Positions 1 to 10,355 of a stretch of DNA of 64,000 bases are shown here, piece by piece. Source of the DNA: Rhodoblastus sp. 17X3 (GTDB lineage: Bacteria; Pseudomonadota; Alphaproteobacteria; Rhizobiales; Beijerinckiaceae); assembly GCF_030056575.1 (NCBI RefSeq), contig NZ_JASHHX010000012.1, positions 62,001 to 126,000 of the forward strand. Reading direction: 5' to 3'. The notes below the pieces were generated by a model, which did not search any database, had not been told where the DNA came from, and worked only from the letters and a program-made list of their open reading frames with translations. The position numbers and the translations under genes were made by a program. Within the stretch, counting starts at the first letter, position 1, and every line of letters begins with the position of its first letter.

Positions 1-215
1 GATTTTCGCGCGACGACCTGACGCCAAGGCGCCTTGGCGAATGATCCTCGGCGATTGCGCCCGCCGGCGCGGCGCCGGTCGCGGAATGGGAAGCCCCATG
101 TCTTCAGACAGGGGCATGGCGCCGCCGTTTTCCCCGCGCTCGTTCAATCGAATCTTTCCCTGGCGGGCGTTTCGATCGCCCGACGTAGCGCGCGTCGCCT
201 CCACGTCGTTCTCGC

Positions 216-1019
216 TCAATAACCCGCCGAGCGGGGTCCCGGCAGCCCGCTCTTGAACCGCCGCGCCAGCGTCTGTGTGGCCTGGACGAGCAGAAGCGCA
301 TCGACGCCGACCGCGACGAATTGCGCGCCCTGGGCCAGATAGGCCGAGGCGACGGTTTCGTCCGTCGCGAGCAGGCCGGGGGCCTTACCGCACGCAAGAA
401 TCAATTTTATTGCCCGTTCCATGGCCGCGACAACTTCTGGATGTTGCGGTTGGCCGATGTGACCGAGCGAGGCCGACAAATCGGCGGCGCCGAGAAAAAC
501 GCCGTCGACGCCGTCGATCGTGGCGATGGCCTCAAGATTTTCCAGTCCTGTGCGCGTTTCGACCTGCAAGAGCAGGCAGACTTCGTCATTGGCCCGATCG
601 AGGTAATCAGGCGTCCGCCCCCATCGCGCCGCTCGAGCGATGCCCGCGCCTACGCCGCGAAAACCCTGGGGCGGATAGCGCGTCGCGCGCACCAGCATTT
701 CCGCCTGCTCCGGCGTATCGACCATGGGAATGAGGAGAGAGTGCGCGCCGATGTCGAGCATCTGCTTGATCAGCACGGGATCGCCGGTTGGCGGGCGAAC
801 CACGGCATGCGTCGGATAGGGCGCGACGGATTGCAATTGCGCCAGCATGGTCCGCAGATCGAGAGGCGAATGCTCTCCGTCGAGCAGGAGCCAGTCAAAG
901 CCTGATCCCGCGCAGATTTCCGCGCTATAGGAGTCGGCCATGGCGAGCCACAGGCCGATTTGCCGATCGCCCTGCTTCAGCGCGGCCTTGAAAGGATTAG
1001 CGAGAATTTCGGCTGTCAT
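216..1019 (-). CDS. hpaI: HpaI-type class II pyruvate aldolase
   Basis: Metal-dependent aldolase of the HpaI/HpcH family, which cleaves 4-hydroxy-2-oxo acids to pyruvate and an aldehyde in the cytoplasm. The 267-residue product is close to the E. coli HpaI length. The catalytic set is visible with a constant offset of five residues from E. coli: His50 in DGEH, Arg75 in VVRP, Glu154 in QVETR and Asp180 in GAADLS. The start at 1019 is chosen over one nine codons upstream because homology begins there and a GGA-containing site precedes it. It lies 150 bp downstream of the sigma54 activator on the same strand and next to a meta-cleavage operon lacking a DmpG aldolase, so it may cleave 4-hydroxy-2-oxopentanoate. 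The family is sure; the substrate is inferred. Confidence 0.9.
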   Translation of the reverse strand: MTAEILANPFKAALKQGDRQIGLWLAMADSYSAEICAGSGFDWLLLDGEHSPLDLRTMLAQLQSVAPYPTHAVVRPPTGDPVLIKQMLDIGAHSLLIPMVDTPEQAEMLVRATRYPPQGFRGVGAGIARAARWGRTPDYLDRANDEVCLLLQVETRTGLENLEAIATIDGVDGVFLGAADLSASLGHIGQPQHPEVVAAMERAIKLILACGKAPGLLATDETVASAYLAQGAQFVAVGVDALLLVQATQTLARRFKSGLPGPRSAGY

Positions 1020-1076
1020 TGTTTTTTCCTGGAAGCGGAACGACAATCATCCCATCACCGTATTGCGGCGCAAGAA

Positions 1077-1104
1077 ATATCGTTTTTTTTAATTTTGTCG
1101 ATAT
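1077..1104. promoter_or_regulatory. AT-rich inverted repeat upstream of the aldolase gene
   Basis: ATATCG at 1077-1082 and CGATAT at 1099-1104 form perfect 6-bp arms around a 16-bp AT-rich spacer, in the gap between the activator gene and hpaI. The position, about 60-85 bp upstream of the aldolase start, suits an operator or upstream activating site. No sigma54 -24/-12 pair was found in this gap. The binding protein is unknown. Confidence 0.35.
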
Positions 1105-1170
1105 ATTATTCTTGCCGCCCTTGCGAAACGGTGGAGGCCCGCCTGGGGACACCCGCCCGGAGAGGCGGCC

Positions 1171-3018
1171 TCACGGCGTTTCGCTCTCCTGCATGATGCT
1201 GCGGCTTTTCAGTCGATAGACCATTTGCGGCCGGGTAATGCCCAACAGGCGCGCCGCCGCGGCCACATTGCCCCGCGCCTTCTTCATCGCCCTTTTCAAC
1301 AATATCGTTTCAAATTGGTCGATCGACACCGGCTCGGCTTCGCCGCCCTCATCATGGAGCAGGTTGTCGATCCGTGCGAAAATTCGCTCGTCTTCGCCAA
1401 CGGCGGCGTTTCTGCGCGTTTGTTCCGCCGCGTCGGCGCTGACGATCCTGCCTTGCTCGTCGATCTCGAAACGCCGGTCGTCGTAACGCTCGCCGCTGGT
1501 GAAGAGTTGCGGCGTATCAATCGGTCCATCGTCGGCCGCGAGGATCACTCCGCGCTCGACGACATTTTCTAGCTCGCGAATATTACCGGGCCAACGATAG
1601 GACAGCATGGCGTCGACCGCGCGACGGGTGAAGCCGTTGATCCGCCGCTGGTGCCGGGCGTTGAATTTGGCGAGGAAATGGGTCATCAGCGGTGAAATAT
1701 CCTCGTGGCGCTCGCGCAAGGGTGCGATGAGGATCGGAAAGACATTGAGGCGGAAGAACAGGTCCTCGCGAAACCGGCCCTGCCGCACCTCCTCGCGCAG
1801 GTCGACATTGGTCGCAGCCGCAACGCGCACATCGATGCTGCGTGTCTGGGTGTCGCCGAGCCTCTCCAGTTCGCCTTCCTGCAGGACGCGCAAAAGTTTG
1901 CCTTGCGCGCCAAGCGTCAGGGTCCCCACTTCATCGAGGAACAATGTTCCGCCGTCGGCCCGCTCGAAACGCCCGAGCCGGCTTTGCGTCGCGCCGGTAT
2001 AGGCGCCTCGCTCGGCGCCGAAAAGCTCCGATTCGACCAGATGTTCCGGAATGGCCGCGCAATTCAGCGCTACGAAGGGCTTCTCCCGGCGTGCGCTCAA
2101 CCGGTGGAGGGTGCGGGCGAAAACTTCCTTGCCGACCCCGCTCTCGCCAAGAAACAATACCGTCGCCTGGGTCGGCGCGACCCGCCGTAGCATGTGCAAG
2201 GCCGAGTTGAAGCTCGGAGACACGCCAATCGGGTTTTCCGCCTTCCCGCCCGCATCCTCGCCCCCCTGGTCGGGCGGCAGGATGGGCGCGACGAGACGCG
2301 CCGCCTCCCGGGATCCTTCCTCCGGTGTCGCCGCCACGCCTGACAGGCCCGGCATGGTCAGGCGCAGGTCGGTCTCCGCCTCGGGACCCCATTCCTCGAC
2401 CGGCTTGCCGATGATGCGGCAGGCGCTGTGGCCCATGGAAAGGCATTCCACCTCGCGATAGAGGATCGGACGTCCCATGAATTCCGTCGAAAAGCCGGAG
2501 GCATAGCCAGTCTGCATCCAGCACGCTGGCTCGGCGCCGACGAGGAAGTGGCGGATATGCTCTTCGTCCTCCACCGGATTGGTCCAGAGGAATTCGCCAT
2601 AATGCTCGCCGCGTTCGACGTCGAATTCGAGCTTCACGACCTGCGACAGTCCAATGCCTTCGAGGCAATGCATCTGCGGGCCGACGACGAACATGTTCTT
2701 CATCGATGTGGACGAGCGCACCTTGCGCGCCATTTGCGCATCATGCACGCCGGCGCGATAGCCCATGCGGGTGAGCAGCCCGCGCGCCGCGTCGAGGCCG
2801 AAGGTTTCAATCATCTCGCTTCGCAATGCGCCGAGCGATTTGGCGTGAACCAACAGCATGCGCTGGTCGTCCAGCCAGATCCGTCCATCCTGCATCGAAA
2901 AACGCAGCCGGCCCGTCAGGTCGGCCAGGTCGGGCAAGATAGGGGGATCGTTCATTTCCGGCGCCGCGAGCGAAGCCTCAGCCTGCGGCGCGATCACGGA
3001 GCCCCGCGGCGGCGTCAT
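1171..3018 (-). CDS. XylR/DmpR-type sigma54-dependent activator
   Basis: Aromatic-sensing transcription activator of 615 residues. It has an N-terminal XylR_N/V4R sensor domain (about 30-205) that retains the three cysteines of the DmpR metal site (Cys166, Cys192, Cys200). A central AAA+ domain follows, with Walker A GESGVGKE (291-298), the sigma54-contact loop GAYTGA (338-343; family consensus GAFTGA) and Walker B (356-363). A Fis-type helix-turn-helix lies at the C-terminus. The ATG at 3018 has GGAGG six bases upstream. It is transcribed divergently from the ben/xyl series across 669 bp that hold a sigma54-like promoter, so it probably activates that series when bound to an aromatic effector. 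The Phe-to-Tyr change in the loop is common in the family. The effector cannot be read from the sequence. Confidence 0.93.
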   Translation of the reverse strand: MTPPRGSVIAPQAEASLAAPEMNDPPILPDLADLTGRLRFSMQDGRIWLDDQRMLLVHAKSLGALRSEMIETFGLDAARGLLTRMGYRAGVHDAQMARKVRSSTSMKNMFVVGPQMHCLEGIGLSQVVKLEFDVERGEHYGEFLWTNPVEDEEHIRHFLVGAEPACWMQTGYASGFSTEFMGRPILYREVECLSMGHSACRIIGKPVEEWGPEAETDLRLTMPGLSGVAATPEEGSREAARLVAPILPPDQGGEDAGGKAENPIGVSPSFNSALHMLRRVAPTQATVLFLGESGVGKEVFARTLHRLSARREKPFVALNCAAIPEHLVESELFGAERGAYTGATQSRLGRFERADGGTLFLDEVGTLTLGAQGKLLRVLQEGELERLGDTQTRSIDVRVAAATNVDLREEVRQGRFREDLFFRLNVFPILIAPLRERHEDISPLMTHFLAKFNARHQRRINGFTRRAVDAMLSYRWPGNIRELENVVERGVILAADDGPIDTPQLFTSGERYDDRRFEIDEQGRIVSADAAEQTRRNAAVGEDERIFARIDNLLHDEGGEAEPVSIDQFETILLKRAMKKARGNVAAAARLLGITRPQMVYRLKSRSIMQESETP

Positions 3019-3367
3019 TCAGGCCTCCGCGAATCCGGTCGCACTGTCGCGATCATCGCTATTTCCACCCAAAGTCGTTTTTTTGTTGAGCGAAGGCTAA
3101 CACGTAATCCGGCGGGCGGTAAGCGGCTTGCGGGTCTGCGGCTCCAACCGACGAAATGATTCATAGGGCGAAGCGGTGGCGCCGCGCCAATCGACGATTT
3201 GACGCATTTTTCGCGTCTCCTGCGCCGACGTTCAGGCAAAGGCGAAATTCGCCACCGACGCAAGCTTCGACGGCTGCATATCTCCATTATGGGGCCATCG
3301 CGGAGTTTCCCGTTATAAATCAACGACCCTTTAAAACAGGGCGCTGTTTCCACCTCATCGCCCGAAA

Positions 3368-3388
3368 TGAAAATAATCGATATTTTCA
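3368..3388. promoter_or_regulatory. Inverted repeat just upstream of the sigma54-like promoter
   Basis: TGAAAATA (3368-3375), ATCGA, TATTTTCA (3381-3388) form perfect 8-bp arms. It lies 16 bp upstream of the -24 element at 3405. XylR/DmpR enhancer sites usually sit 100-200 bp upstream, so this may bind another factor. The rest of the 3019-3687 gap shows no convincing gene. Confidence 0.4.
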
Positions 3389-3404
3389 GCTATTGTCGAT
3401 CGAC

Positions 3405-3420
3405 TGGCATGGTCCCTGCT
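3405..3420 (+). promoter_or_regulatory. Sigma54 (-24/-12) promoter candidate for the ben/xyl genes
   Basis: TGGCATGGTCCCTGCT keeps the GG and GC dinucleotides at exactly the spacing of the consensus TGGCACG-N4-TTGCW, with two mismatches. It lies about 270 bp upstream of the benA start and points toward it. The adjacent activator is sigma54-dependent, which supports the reading. The long leader is unusual. Confidence 0.6.
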
Positions 3421-3687
3421 CCTATCTGCCGCAACAGCTGCAAAGCGACGATTTGATCGACAGCAGCCGGCGCTGCAAATGGCGCCTCGCATGGGAGAGC
3501 AAAGATGACGACTCGCAGTCCATCCTGATCGTTCGACGCGCCGGCTCCGGCCGGCCCGACCGCTCAAATCGCAACATGATCTACGCGTCCATCGCAACGG
3601 AGGCCTCTCGGCTTTTCCGGTCGATGAAGTCACGCCCGCGCCAAAAAAACCGTCACGCGGCAGCGCAAGCAACGAGGAGGACACTCA

Positions 3688-5052
3688 ATGACTATTCATG
3701 AAAATAGTGTGCAGAAACTCAACGGCATGCTCAAGGACGATCCGGCGACGCTTGATTATCGCATCGATCGCTCGGTTTTCACTGACGAGCAACTGTTCGA
3801 ACTTGAAATGAAATATATTTTCGAGGGCAATTGGATCTATCTCGCGCATGAGAGCCAGATCCCCAATCCCAACGATTATTTCAGCACTTACATGGGCCGC
3901 CAGCCGGTGATGATCACCCGCGACAAGACGGGCCAGCTCAACGCCTTCCTGAACACCTGCACCCATCGCGGCGCGACGCTGTGCCGGCACAAGAAGGGCA
4001 ACAAGTCCAGCTTCACCTGCCCCTTCCACGGCTGGACCTTTTCCAATAACGGCAAGCTGCTGAAGGTGAAGGACCAGAGCAAGGACGCTGGCTATCCGCC
4101 GGATTTCAACGCCGAGGGCAAGCTCAACCTGAACAAGGTCGCGCGGTTTGAAAACTATCGCGGCTTCCTGTTCGGCAGCCTCAATCCCGACGTGCCCTCG
4201 CTCGCCGACTTCCTCGGCGAGGCGGCGAAAATCATCGACATGATCGTCGATCAGGCCCCGGATGGCATCGAGGTCGTGCGCGGCGTCGGCGTCTATACAT
4301 TCGACGCCAACTGGAAGCTTCAGGCCGAAAACGGCGCCGACGGCTATCACGTCACCGCCGTGCACTGGAATTATGCCGCCACCCAGGGGCGCCGCTCAAC
4401 CGAGGGCAAGGTTGACACCATTCGAGCCATGAGCGCCGGCGGGTGGGCGCGCGAGGGCGGCGGTTCCTATTCGTTCAAGAACGGCCATATGCTGCTGTGG
4501 ACCAACTGGGCCAATCCGGAGGACAGGCCGCTCTGGTCCATGCGCGATGAATTCGTCCAGAAATTTGGCGAGGCGTGGGCCGACTGGATGCTGCGCAAGT
4601 CGCGCAATCTCTGCCTCTATCCCAATGCCTATCTGATGGATCAGTTCTCGTCGCAGATCCGCGTCATCCGCCCGATCTCCGTCAACAAGAGCGAGACGAC
4701 CATATATTGCATCGCGCCCAAGGGCGAAGCGCCGGAAGCGCGCGAACGCCGCCTGCGCCAGTACGAGGATTTCTTCAACGCCACCGGCATGGCCACGCCG
4801 GACGATCTGGAGGAATTCCGCGCCTGCCAGAACGGTTTCAACGCCCGCGCGGTGCGCTGGAGCGACATGACGCGCGGCGCAACCCATTGGGTGCCGGGCC
4901 CCGACGAAAACGCCAAGGTCATCGGCCTCCATCCCGAGCTATCCGGCGTGAAGACCGAGGACGAGGGCCTCTATGTGATTCAGCACAAATATTGGCTGCA
5001 GACCATGGAAAAGGCCTTGCGCAGCGAACAAGAAGAACGGAGCGGAAAATGA
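3688..5052 (+). CDS. benA: Benzoate/toluate 1,2-dioxygenase, large (alpha) subunit
   Basis: Catalytic subunit of a two-component Rieske ring-hydroxylating dioxygenase of the BenA/XylX group, which turns benzoate-type acids into cis-diols with O2 and electrons from BenC. The 454-residue length is typical. The Rieske [2Fe-2S] ligands are Cys91-x-His93 and Cys111-x2-His114. The mononuclear iron site shows Asp218-x2-His221-x4-His226. It is the first gene of the catabolic series, and its stop overlaps the benB start (ATGA), so the two subunits are translationally coupled. The exact acid (benzoate or a substituted benzoate) is inferred from the neighbours. Confidence 0.93.
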   Translation: MTIHENSVQKLNGMLKDDPATLDYRIDRSVFTDEQLFELEMKYIFEGNWIYLAHESQIPNPNDYFSTYMGRQPVMITRDKTGQLNAFLNTCTHRGATLCRHKKGNKSSFTCPFHGWTFSNNGKLLKVKDQSKDAGYPPDFNAEGKLNLNKVARFENYRGFLFGSLNPDVPSLADFLGEAAKIIDMIVDQAPDGIEVVRGVGVYTFDANWKLQAENGADGYHVTAVHWNYAATQGRRSTEGKVDTIRAMSAGGWAREGGGSYSFKNGHMLLWTNWANPEDRPLWSMRDEFVQKFGEAWADWMLRKSRNLCLYPNAYLMDQFSSQIRVIRPISVNKSETTIYCIAPKGEAPEARERRLRQYEDFFNATGMATPDDLEEFRACQNGFNARAVRWSDMTRGATHWVPGPDENAKVIGLHPELSGVKTEDEGLYVIQHKYWLQTMEKALRSEQEERSGK

Positions 5053-5537
5053 GCCTGTCCTACGAAGAAACCGTCGCCTTCCTTTACGCGGAGGCGCGCG
5101 CCCAGGCGGAAGGACGCTGGGCCGACTGGCTCGACTTCTACGCCGATGACGTGAACTTCCACGTCCCGGCCTGGGATGACGATGACGAGTTGACGACCGA
5201 TCCGACCAAGGAAGTGTCGCTGATCTATTATCCGAACCGAAACGGGTTGGAGGATCGCGTCTTCCGCATTGAGACCGAGCGTTCCAGCGCCACCATTCCG
5301 GACACGCGTTATAATCGCGCCATCACCAATATCGAGGTTACGGCGCGTACGGGAAATGCGGTGGAGGTCTGCTTCTTCTGGACCACCCACGCCTTCCGTT
5401 ACAATATCGTGGACGTCTATTTCGGCACGGCTACTTATTTAATCGACACCAGCGGCCCGAAGCCGAAGATCAAGAAGAAATATGTCGTTCTGAAGAACGA
5501 CTATGTTCACCACGTCCTCGACGTCTATTTCATCTGA
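5049..5537 (+). CDS. benB: Benzoate/toluate 1,2-dioxygenase, small (beta) subunit
   Basis: Structural beta subunit (162 residues, SnoaL-like cone fold) that forms the alpha3beta3 hexamer with BenA. The N-terminus with ALTYEE-like helices and the [19 protein letters not shown] region match the BenB/XylY family, which carries no metal. The start is fixed by the 4-bp ATGA overlap with benA and GGAAA upstream. A 160-bp gap without a gene follows before benC. Confidence 0.92.
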   Translation: MSLSYEETVAFLYAEARAQAEGRWADWLDFYADDVNFHVPAWDDDDELTTDPTKEVSLIYYPNRNGLEDRVFRIETERSSATIPDTRYNRAITNIEVTARTGNAVEVCFFWTTHAFRYNIVDVYFGTATYLIDTSGPKPKIKKKYVVLKNDYVHHVLDVYFI

Positions 5538-5697
5538 ACGAACAGGGCGGGCGGCGCCTCCCAACACCCCCCCACGGCCATTGCGGCGATCTTCAAGCTC
5601 GTCGCAATGGCCCGCAAGCTCCGCAAATGTCCCGTGTTCCTGGCCGTCGCGCAACGACCGAAAGCAAACAAACAAGATCAGGAAGGAGATCGCCGAG

Positions 5698-6711
5698 ATG
5701 GCTTACAATATCGCTCTGCAATTCGAGGACGGCGTGACGCGGATCGTGTCCTGCGAAGCCAATGAACTCGTCTCCGACGCCGCCTTTCGCGCGAGAATCA
5801 ACATTCCGCTCGATTGCCGCGACGGCGCCTGCGGCACGTGTAAAGGCCATTGCGAAAGCGGCGACTATACGCTGGGTGACTATATCGAGGACGCATTGAC
5901 CGAGGACGAGGCTGCTACGGGCTATGTCCTGACCTGCCAGATGCGGCCGCTGTCCGACTGCGTCGTCAAAATCCCGGTCGACTCGAGCGCGTGCAAGATC
6001 GAAATCGCCGCGCATGAGGCCAGTATTTCACGCATCGGACGCGACTCCCCCACGACGGTGACCTTTTCGCTACAGGCCGAGCAGCCCGTCGCCTTCCTGC
6101 CGGGACAATATGTCAATCTCCAGGTTCCCGGCCGTTCGGACACGCGCGCCTATTCCTTCAGCTCCGCGCCCAACCAGAGCGAACTGTCCTTCCTGATCCG
6201 CGACGTCCCCGACGGCCTGATGAGCCGTTTCATGCGCGAAACAGCGGCTGCCGGCGATCGGATGACCTTTATCGGTCCCTACGGCAGTTTCTACCTGCGC
6301 AAGCCCGAGCGGCCAATCCTGATGCTGGCCGGCGGCACGGGCCTCGCGCCTTTCCTGTCGATGTTGCTCTGGCTGAAGGACAATCCGACGTCGCAGCCAA
6401 TCCGGCTCGCCTATGGCGTCAACTGCAACGCCGATCTCGTCGAACTCGAAGCGCTCGACGAGCTGAAAAAGGCGCTGCCGGATTTCTCCTATTTCACCGT
6501 GGTTGTCGACAAGGAAAGCGGCCATGAAAAACTCGGCTATGTCACCAATCACCTGACCGCCGCGGACCTCAATGGCGGCGACGTCGATATTTATGTCTGC
6601 GGTCCGCCGCCCATGGTCGAAGGCGTGCGTCACTGGTGCGAGGGACTCGGCGTGACGCCGAAGAACTTCCTTTTCGAGAAATTCTCCGCGACCCATGAGG
6701 CGGCGAAGTGA
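5698..6711 (+). CDS. benC: Benzoate dioxygenase electron-transfer reductase
   Basis: NADH-dependent reductase (337 residues) that feeds electrons to the BenAB Rieske centre. The N-terminal plant-type ferredoxin domain has the Cys-x4-Cys-x2-Cys...Cys set (DCRDGACGTC near residues 39-48 and a later Cys near 79). It is followed by an FAD domain (RAYSFSSAP) and an NAD domain (AGGTGLAPFLSM and CGPPPMVEG). The start at 5698 is preceded by GGAAGGAG. Its last codons overlap benD (GTGA), which indicates coupling. Confidence 0.93.
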   Translation: MAYNIALQFEDGVTRIVSCEANELVSDAAFRARINIPLDCRDGACGTCKGHCESGDYTLGDYIEDALTEDEAATGYVLTCQMRPLSDCVVKIPVDSSACKIEIAAHEASISRIGRDSPTTVTFSLQAEQPVAFLPGQYVNLQVPGRSDTRAYSFSSAPNQSELSFLIRDVPDGLMSRFMRETAAAGDRMTFIGPYGSFYLRKPERPILMLAGGTGLAPFLSMLLWLKDNPTSQPIRLAYGVNCNADLVELEALDELKKALPDFSYFTVVVDKESGHEKLGYVTNHLTAADLNGGDVDIYVCGPPPMVEGVRHWCEGLGVTPKNFLFEKFSATHEAAK

Positions 6712-7502
6712 GCGCGGGGCAACGGGCGCCGCGTTTCCTCGGCAAGATCGTGATCGTCACCGGCGCGGCGCAGGGAATTGGCAAGGGCGTGGCGGAATCT
6801 GTCGCGGCCGAAGGCGGCAAGGTCGTCCTCGTCGACCGCTCGCCGCTGGTTCAGGAGACGGCGGCGGAAATCGTCGCCGCGGGCGGCGAGGCCAGCGCCT
6901 TTGAGACGGACCTCGAAACCTTCGCGGGCGCCGAAGCCATGGTTGACGAGACGCTCAGACGGCACCTGCGGGTCGACGTGCTCATTAATAATGTCGGTGG
7001 AACCATCTGGACCAAGCCTTACGAGCATTACGCCGAGGAGCAGATCGCGAGCGAAATCCGTCGCTCGCTCTTCCCGACGCTTTGGGCTTGCCGCGCCGCT
7101 CTGCCGGCCATGATCGAACAAAGGGCCGGCGTGATCGTCAATGTATCGTCCATCGCCACGCGCAGCATTTTCCGCATTCCCTATGCGGCGGCCAAGGGAG
7201 GCGTGAACGCACTCACCGCGTCGCTCGCCATGGAGCAAGCCGCGAATGGAATCCGCGTCAACGCGACGGCTCCGGGCGGGACCGAAGCGCCGTCGCGGAA
7301 GATCCCGCGCAACTTCGCCCAGCCGTCCGACGACGAAAAGGCCTGGTATCAGGCCATTGTCGATCAGACCAAGGAGTCAAGTCTCATGCGTCGCTACGGA
7401 ACGATCGCCGAGCAGGTCGCGCCCATCCTATTCTTGGCCTCCGAAGAGTCATCCTACATCACGGGCTCCGTCTTGCCGGTGGGCGGCGGCGATCAAGGCT
7501 GA
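6708..7502 (+). CDS. benD: cis-Dihydroxycyclohexadiene carboxylate dehydrogenase
   Basis: Short-chain dehydrogenase (264 residues) that oxidises and decarboxylates the dihydrodiol made by BenABC, giving catechol and NADH. The glycine-rich cofactor loop TGAAQGIG lies at 18-25, the catalytic Ser at 147-148 and Tyr159-x3-Lys163. It uses a GTG start overlapping the benC stop. Position and coupling make BenD/XylL the natural assignment; the SDR fold alone would not settle the substrate. Confidence 0.9.
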   Translation: MSAGQRAPRFLGKIVIVTGAAQGIGKGVAESVAAEGGKVVLVDRSPLVQETAAEIVAAGGEASAFETDLETFAGAEAMVDETLRRHLRVDVLINNVGGTIWTKPYEHYAEEQIASEIRRSLFPTLWACRAALPAMIEQRAGVIVNVSSIATRSIFRIPYAAAKGGVNALTASLAMEQAANGIRVNATAPGGTEAPSRKIPRNFAQPSDDEKAWYQAIVDQTKESSLMRRYGTIAEQVAPILFLASEESSYITGSVLPVGGGDQG

Positions 7503-7700
7503 CCGCATTCCAGCGACACGAAAGCGACCATCGAGCCGACGTGGAAAAGCAAACCGGCAACGGCTCGAAGGAAACGAAATGCAGGAAGCGGGGCTCGGGC
7601 TCGATGGCGGCGGAACGCGGCTCCCGTCGCCGCCATCGCGAAAGAACGCCGCCTGACTGCAATCGCGAACAGAATGAATAACCAACCGAAGGGGAAGTCT

Positions 7701-8651
7701 ATGGCGCTCAAAGGAGTTTTACGGCCGGGTCACGTCGCGTTGCGCGTGCTCGACCTGGAAGCTGCGCTCAAGCATTACCGGGACGTGCTTGGCCTCGACG
7801 TGACGGCGCGCGACGAAAAGACCAAGCGCGTCTTTCTCAAGGCCTGGGACGAGCACGACCACCACAGCGTGGTTTTACGCGAGGCCGACCAGTCCGGCAT
7901 GGACTATATGGGCTGGAAAGTGGATTCGTCGGCGACGCTGAAACAACTTGCCGCCGACATCGAGAAATCGGGCCTGTGCTCGGATATGAAGTGGATTCCA
8001 GCCGGCGAACATCCCCATACTGGCGAACGCTTCCGCTTCACCGTCCCGACCGGCCACGCGATGGAGCTCTTTGCCGAAAAAGACGATGTCGGCAATGACT
8101 GCGGCACGGACGGAGCAAACGTCAATCCCGATCCCTGGCCCGATGGTCTGCACGGCATTTCGCCGTCGCGGTTCGATCATTGCCTGCTTTACGGCGACGA
8201 TCTCGATGGCGTGGTCAAGCTTTTCACGGAAGTGATGGGTTTTGGCGTGGCCGAGAAAGTGATGGCTGGCCCGGACAATGATTTCATGATCGGCGTCTTC
8301 CTGACCTGTTCGAACAAGGCGCATGACGTCGCCTTCATCCGCCAACCGGCGAAAGGCAAGTTTCACCACGCCTCGTTTCACTTGGACAGTTGGGAGCAGG
8401 TCTTGCGCGCCGGCGACATTCTCTCGCGCACGAAAACCTCGATCGACATCGGCCCGACCCGCCACGGCATCACCCGCGGTCAGACCATCTATTTCTTCGA
8501 TCCGTCGGGCAATCGCAACGAGGTGTTTTCCGGCGGTTACATTTGGTATCCGGACAAACCGACCATCACCTGGACCGAAAACGAGCTTGGCGCCGCGATC
8601 TTTTATCACGACCGCAAGCTCAACGAGGCCTTCCTGTCGGTCGTCACCTGA
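7701..8651 (+). CDS. xylE: Catechol 2,3-dioxygenase (extradiol)
   Basis: Fe(II) extradiol dioxygenase (316 residues) that opens catechol to 2-hydroxymuconic semialdehyde. Its sequence follows XylE of the TOL plasmid along the whole length. Expected iron ligands are His160 (RFDH), His223 (FHHASFHL) and Glu274 (NRNEVF). The ATG at 7701 is preferred over one nine codons upstream because AAGGGGAAG precedes it and homology starts there. A possible 25-codon ORF (7579-7656) with an AAGGAA site lies in the 198-bp gap after benD but resembles nothing known. No XylT-type ferredoxin for enzyme reactivation is encoded nearby. Confidence 0.96.
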   Translation: MALKGVLRPGHVALRVLDLEAALKHYRDVLGLDVTARDEKTKRVFLKAWDEHDHHSVVLREADQSGMDYMGWKVDSSATLKQLAADIEKSGLCSDMKWIPAGEHPHTGERFRFTVPTGHAMELFAEKDDVGNDCGTDGANVNPDPWPDGLHGISPSRFDHCLLYGDDLDGVVKLFTEVMGFGVAEKVMAGPDNDFMIGVFLTCSNKAHDVAFIRQPAKGKFHHASFHLDSWEQVLRAGDILSRTKTSIDIGPTRHGITRGQTIYFFDPSGNRNEVFSGGYIWYPDKPTITWTENELGAAIFYHDRKLNEAFLSVVT

Positions 8652-8825
8652 GACCGGCGCGACTCTGCTCGCATTTGCCCTGGCGCCGCAACCTGCGCCG
8701 GGGTCCGAACATCACAGAGCGGCCGCAAAAGGCGCCGCGAATTTTATCGGCATCCAAAAAACATCGATAGGCGCGCAGGCGAACAACGCCAGCGGTCGCG
8801 CCATGCGACGAGACGGGGACGCGAC

Positions 8826-10286
8826 ATGACTGACATCCTGAATTTCATCAACGGCGAATACGTCAAAAACGCCAGCGGCAAGACCTACGAGAAGCGTAAC
8901 CCCGTCGATAATTCATTGATCGGCATGGTGCATGAAGCCGGCAAGCCGGAAGTTGATGCAGCTGTGGCTGCAGCCAGGGCGGCGCTCAAAGGGCCGTGGG
9001 GCAAGCTGTCGGTCGTCGAGCGCTGCAACATGCTTGACGCCGTCGTCGACGAGATCAACCGTCGCTTCGACGACTTTCTCCAGGCTGAAATCGCCGACAC
9101 CGGCAAGCCGGCGCGTCTCGCCTCGCATGTCGACATTCCACGCGGCGCCGCCAACTTCAAAATCTTCACCGACACGATCAAGAACGCCTCGACCGAATCC
9201 TTCGAGATGCGCACGCCCGACGGCAAGGCGGCGCGTAGCTTCGGCGTGCGCACGCCGCGGGGCGTCATCGCCATCATCTGTCCGTGGAACCTGCCGCTGC
9301 TGCTGATGACCTGGAAATGTGGACCGGCGCTTGCCTGTGGCAATACGGTCGTCGTCAAGCCGTCGGAAGCCACGCCGTCGACGGCGACGCTGCTTGGCGA
9401 AGTCATGAACAAGGTCGGCATGCCGAAGGGCGTATATAACGTCGTCAACGGCTTCGGAGTCGATTCCGCAGGCTCCTTCCTCACCGCGCATCCGGACGTC
9501 AACGGCATCACGTTCACCGGCGAGACGAAGACGGGAACCGCGATCATGAAGGCGGGCGCCGACGGCATACGTCCCGTTTCGCTCGAACTCGGCGGCAAGA
9601 ACGCCGCGCTGGTCTTCGCCGATTGCGACTTTCAGGTCGCCATCGACACGGTGACGCGCTCCGTATTCGAGAATTGCGGACAGGTGTGCCTCGGCACCGA
9701 GCGCGTCTATGTGCAGCGACCGATCTTCGAAAAGTTCGTCTCAGCGCTGAAGGAGAAGGCCGAGACAATGACGCCGGGACGCCCCTTCGATCCCGCGACA
9801 AGAATTGGCCCGCTGGTGAGCAAGATCCACCAGAAGAAGGTGCTCGGCATGTACCGGAAGGCCAGGGACGAAGGCGCGACCATCGTCACCGGCGGCGGCG
9901 TCCCCGATATGCCCGACGATCTCAAGGACGGCTGCTGGGTTCAGCCGACGATCTGGACCGGGCTGCCGGAAACCGCGACCGTCGTGACCGAGGAAATCTT
10001 CGGGCCGTGCTGCCACATCCAGCCGTTCGACACGGAGGAGGAAGTGGTGAACATGGCCAATAACAACCGCTATGGCCTCGCCACCGCCGTCTTTACGCAG
10101 GACGTCAGTCGCGCCATGCGTCTCAGCACAGAGATCGAGGTTGGCCTGTGCTGGATCAATTCATGGTTCCTGCGCGACCTCCGCACGCCATTCGGGGGCT
10201 CGAAGCAATCGGGCATCGGCCGCGAGGGCGGCCTGCATTCGCTCGAATTCTACACCGAGCTACGCAATGTGATGGTCAAGTACTGA
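8826..10286 (+). CDS. xylG: 2-Hydroxymuconic semialdehyde dehydrogenase
   Basis: NAD-dependent aldehyde dehydrogenase (486 residues) that oxidises the XylE product to 2-hydroxymuconate (4-oxalocrotonate branch). ALDH landmarks are present: Asn155 in PWNLP, the cofactor motif near 229-235 (FTGETKTG), general base Glu254 in LELGGKN and nucleophile Cys288 in GQVC. Placement directly after xylE separates it from general ALDHs. A 174-bp gap before it holds no obvious gene. Confidence 0.92.
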   Translation: MTDILNFINGEYVKNASGKTYEKRNPVDNSLIGMVHEAGKPEVDAAVAAARAALKGPWGKLSVVERCNMLDAVVDEINRRFDDFLQAEIADTGKPARLASHVDIPRGAANFKIFTDTIKNASTESFEMRTPDGKAARSFGVRTPRGVIAIICPWNLPLLLMTWKCGPALACGNTVVVKPSEATPSTATLLGEVMNKVGMPKGVYNVVNGFGVDSAGSFLTAHPDVNGITFTGETKTGTAIMKAGADGIRPVSLELGGKNAALVFADCDFQVAIDTVTRSVFENCGQVCLGTERVYVQRPIFEKFVSALKEKAETMTPGRPFDPATRIGPLVSKIHQKKVLGMYRKARDEGATIVTGGGVPDMPDDLKDGCWVQPTIWTGLPETATVVTEEIFGPCCHIQPFDTEEEVVNMANNNRYGLATAVFTQDVSRAMRLSTEIEVGLCWINSWFLRDLRTPFGGSKQSGIGREGGLHSLEFYTELRNVMVKY

Positions 10287-10355
10287 TCCCGCGCGCCGGC
10301 CGCGCACAACACGCAGCTGGCTGTTGATCGGTCGCAACGGACAAAGAGACTGAGC

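Noticed and set aside
3156-3701. A 181-codon open frame across the regulator-benA gap
   Set aside because: It overlaps the benA start, has no ribosome site or recognisable family, and its composition is Arg/Ser-rich in the way of a chance frame. The region is better explained as regulatory.
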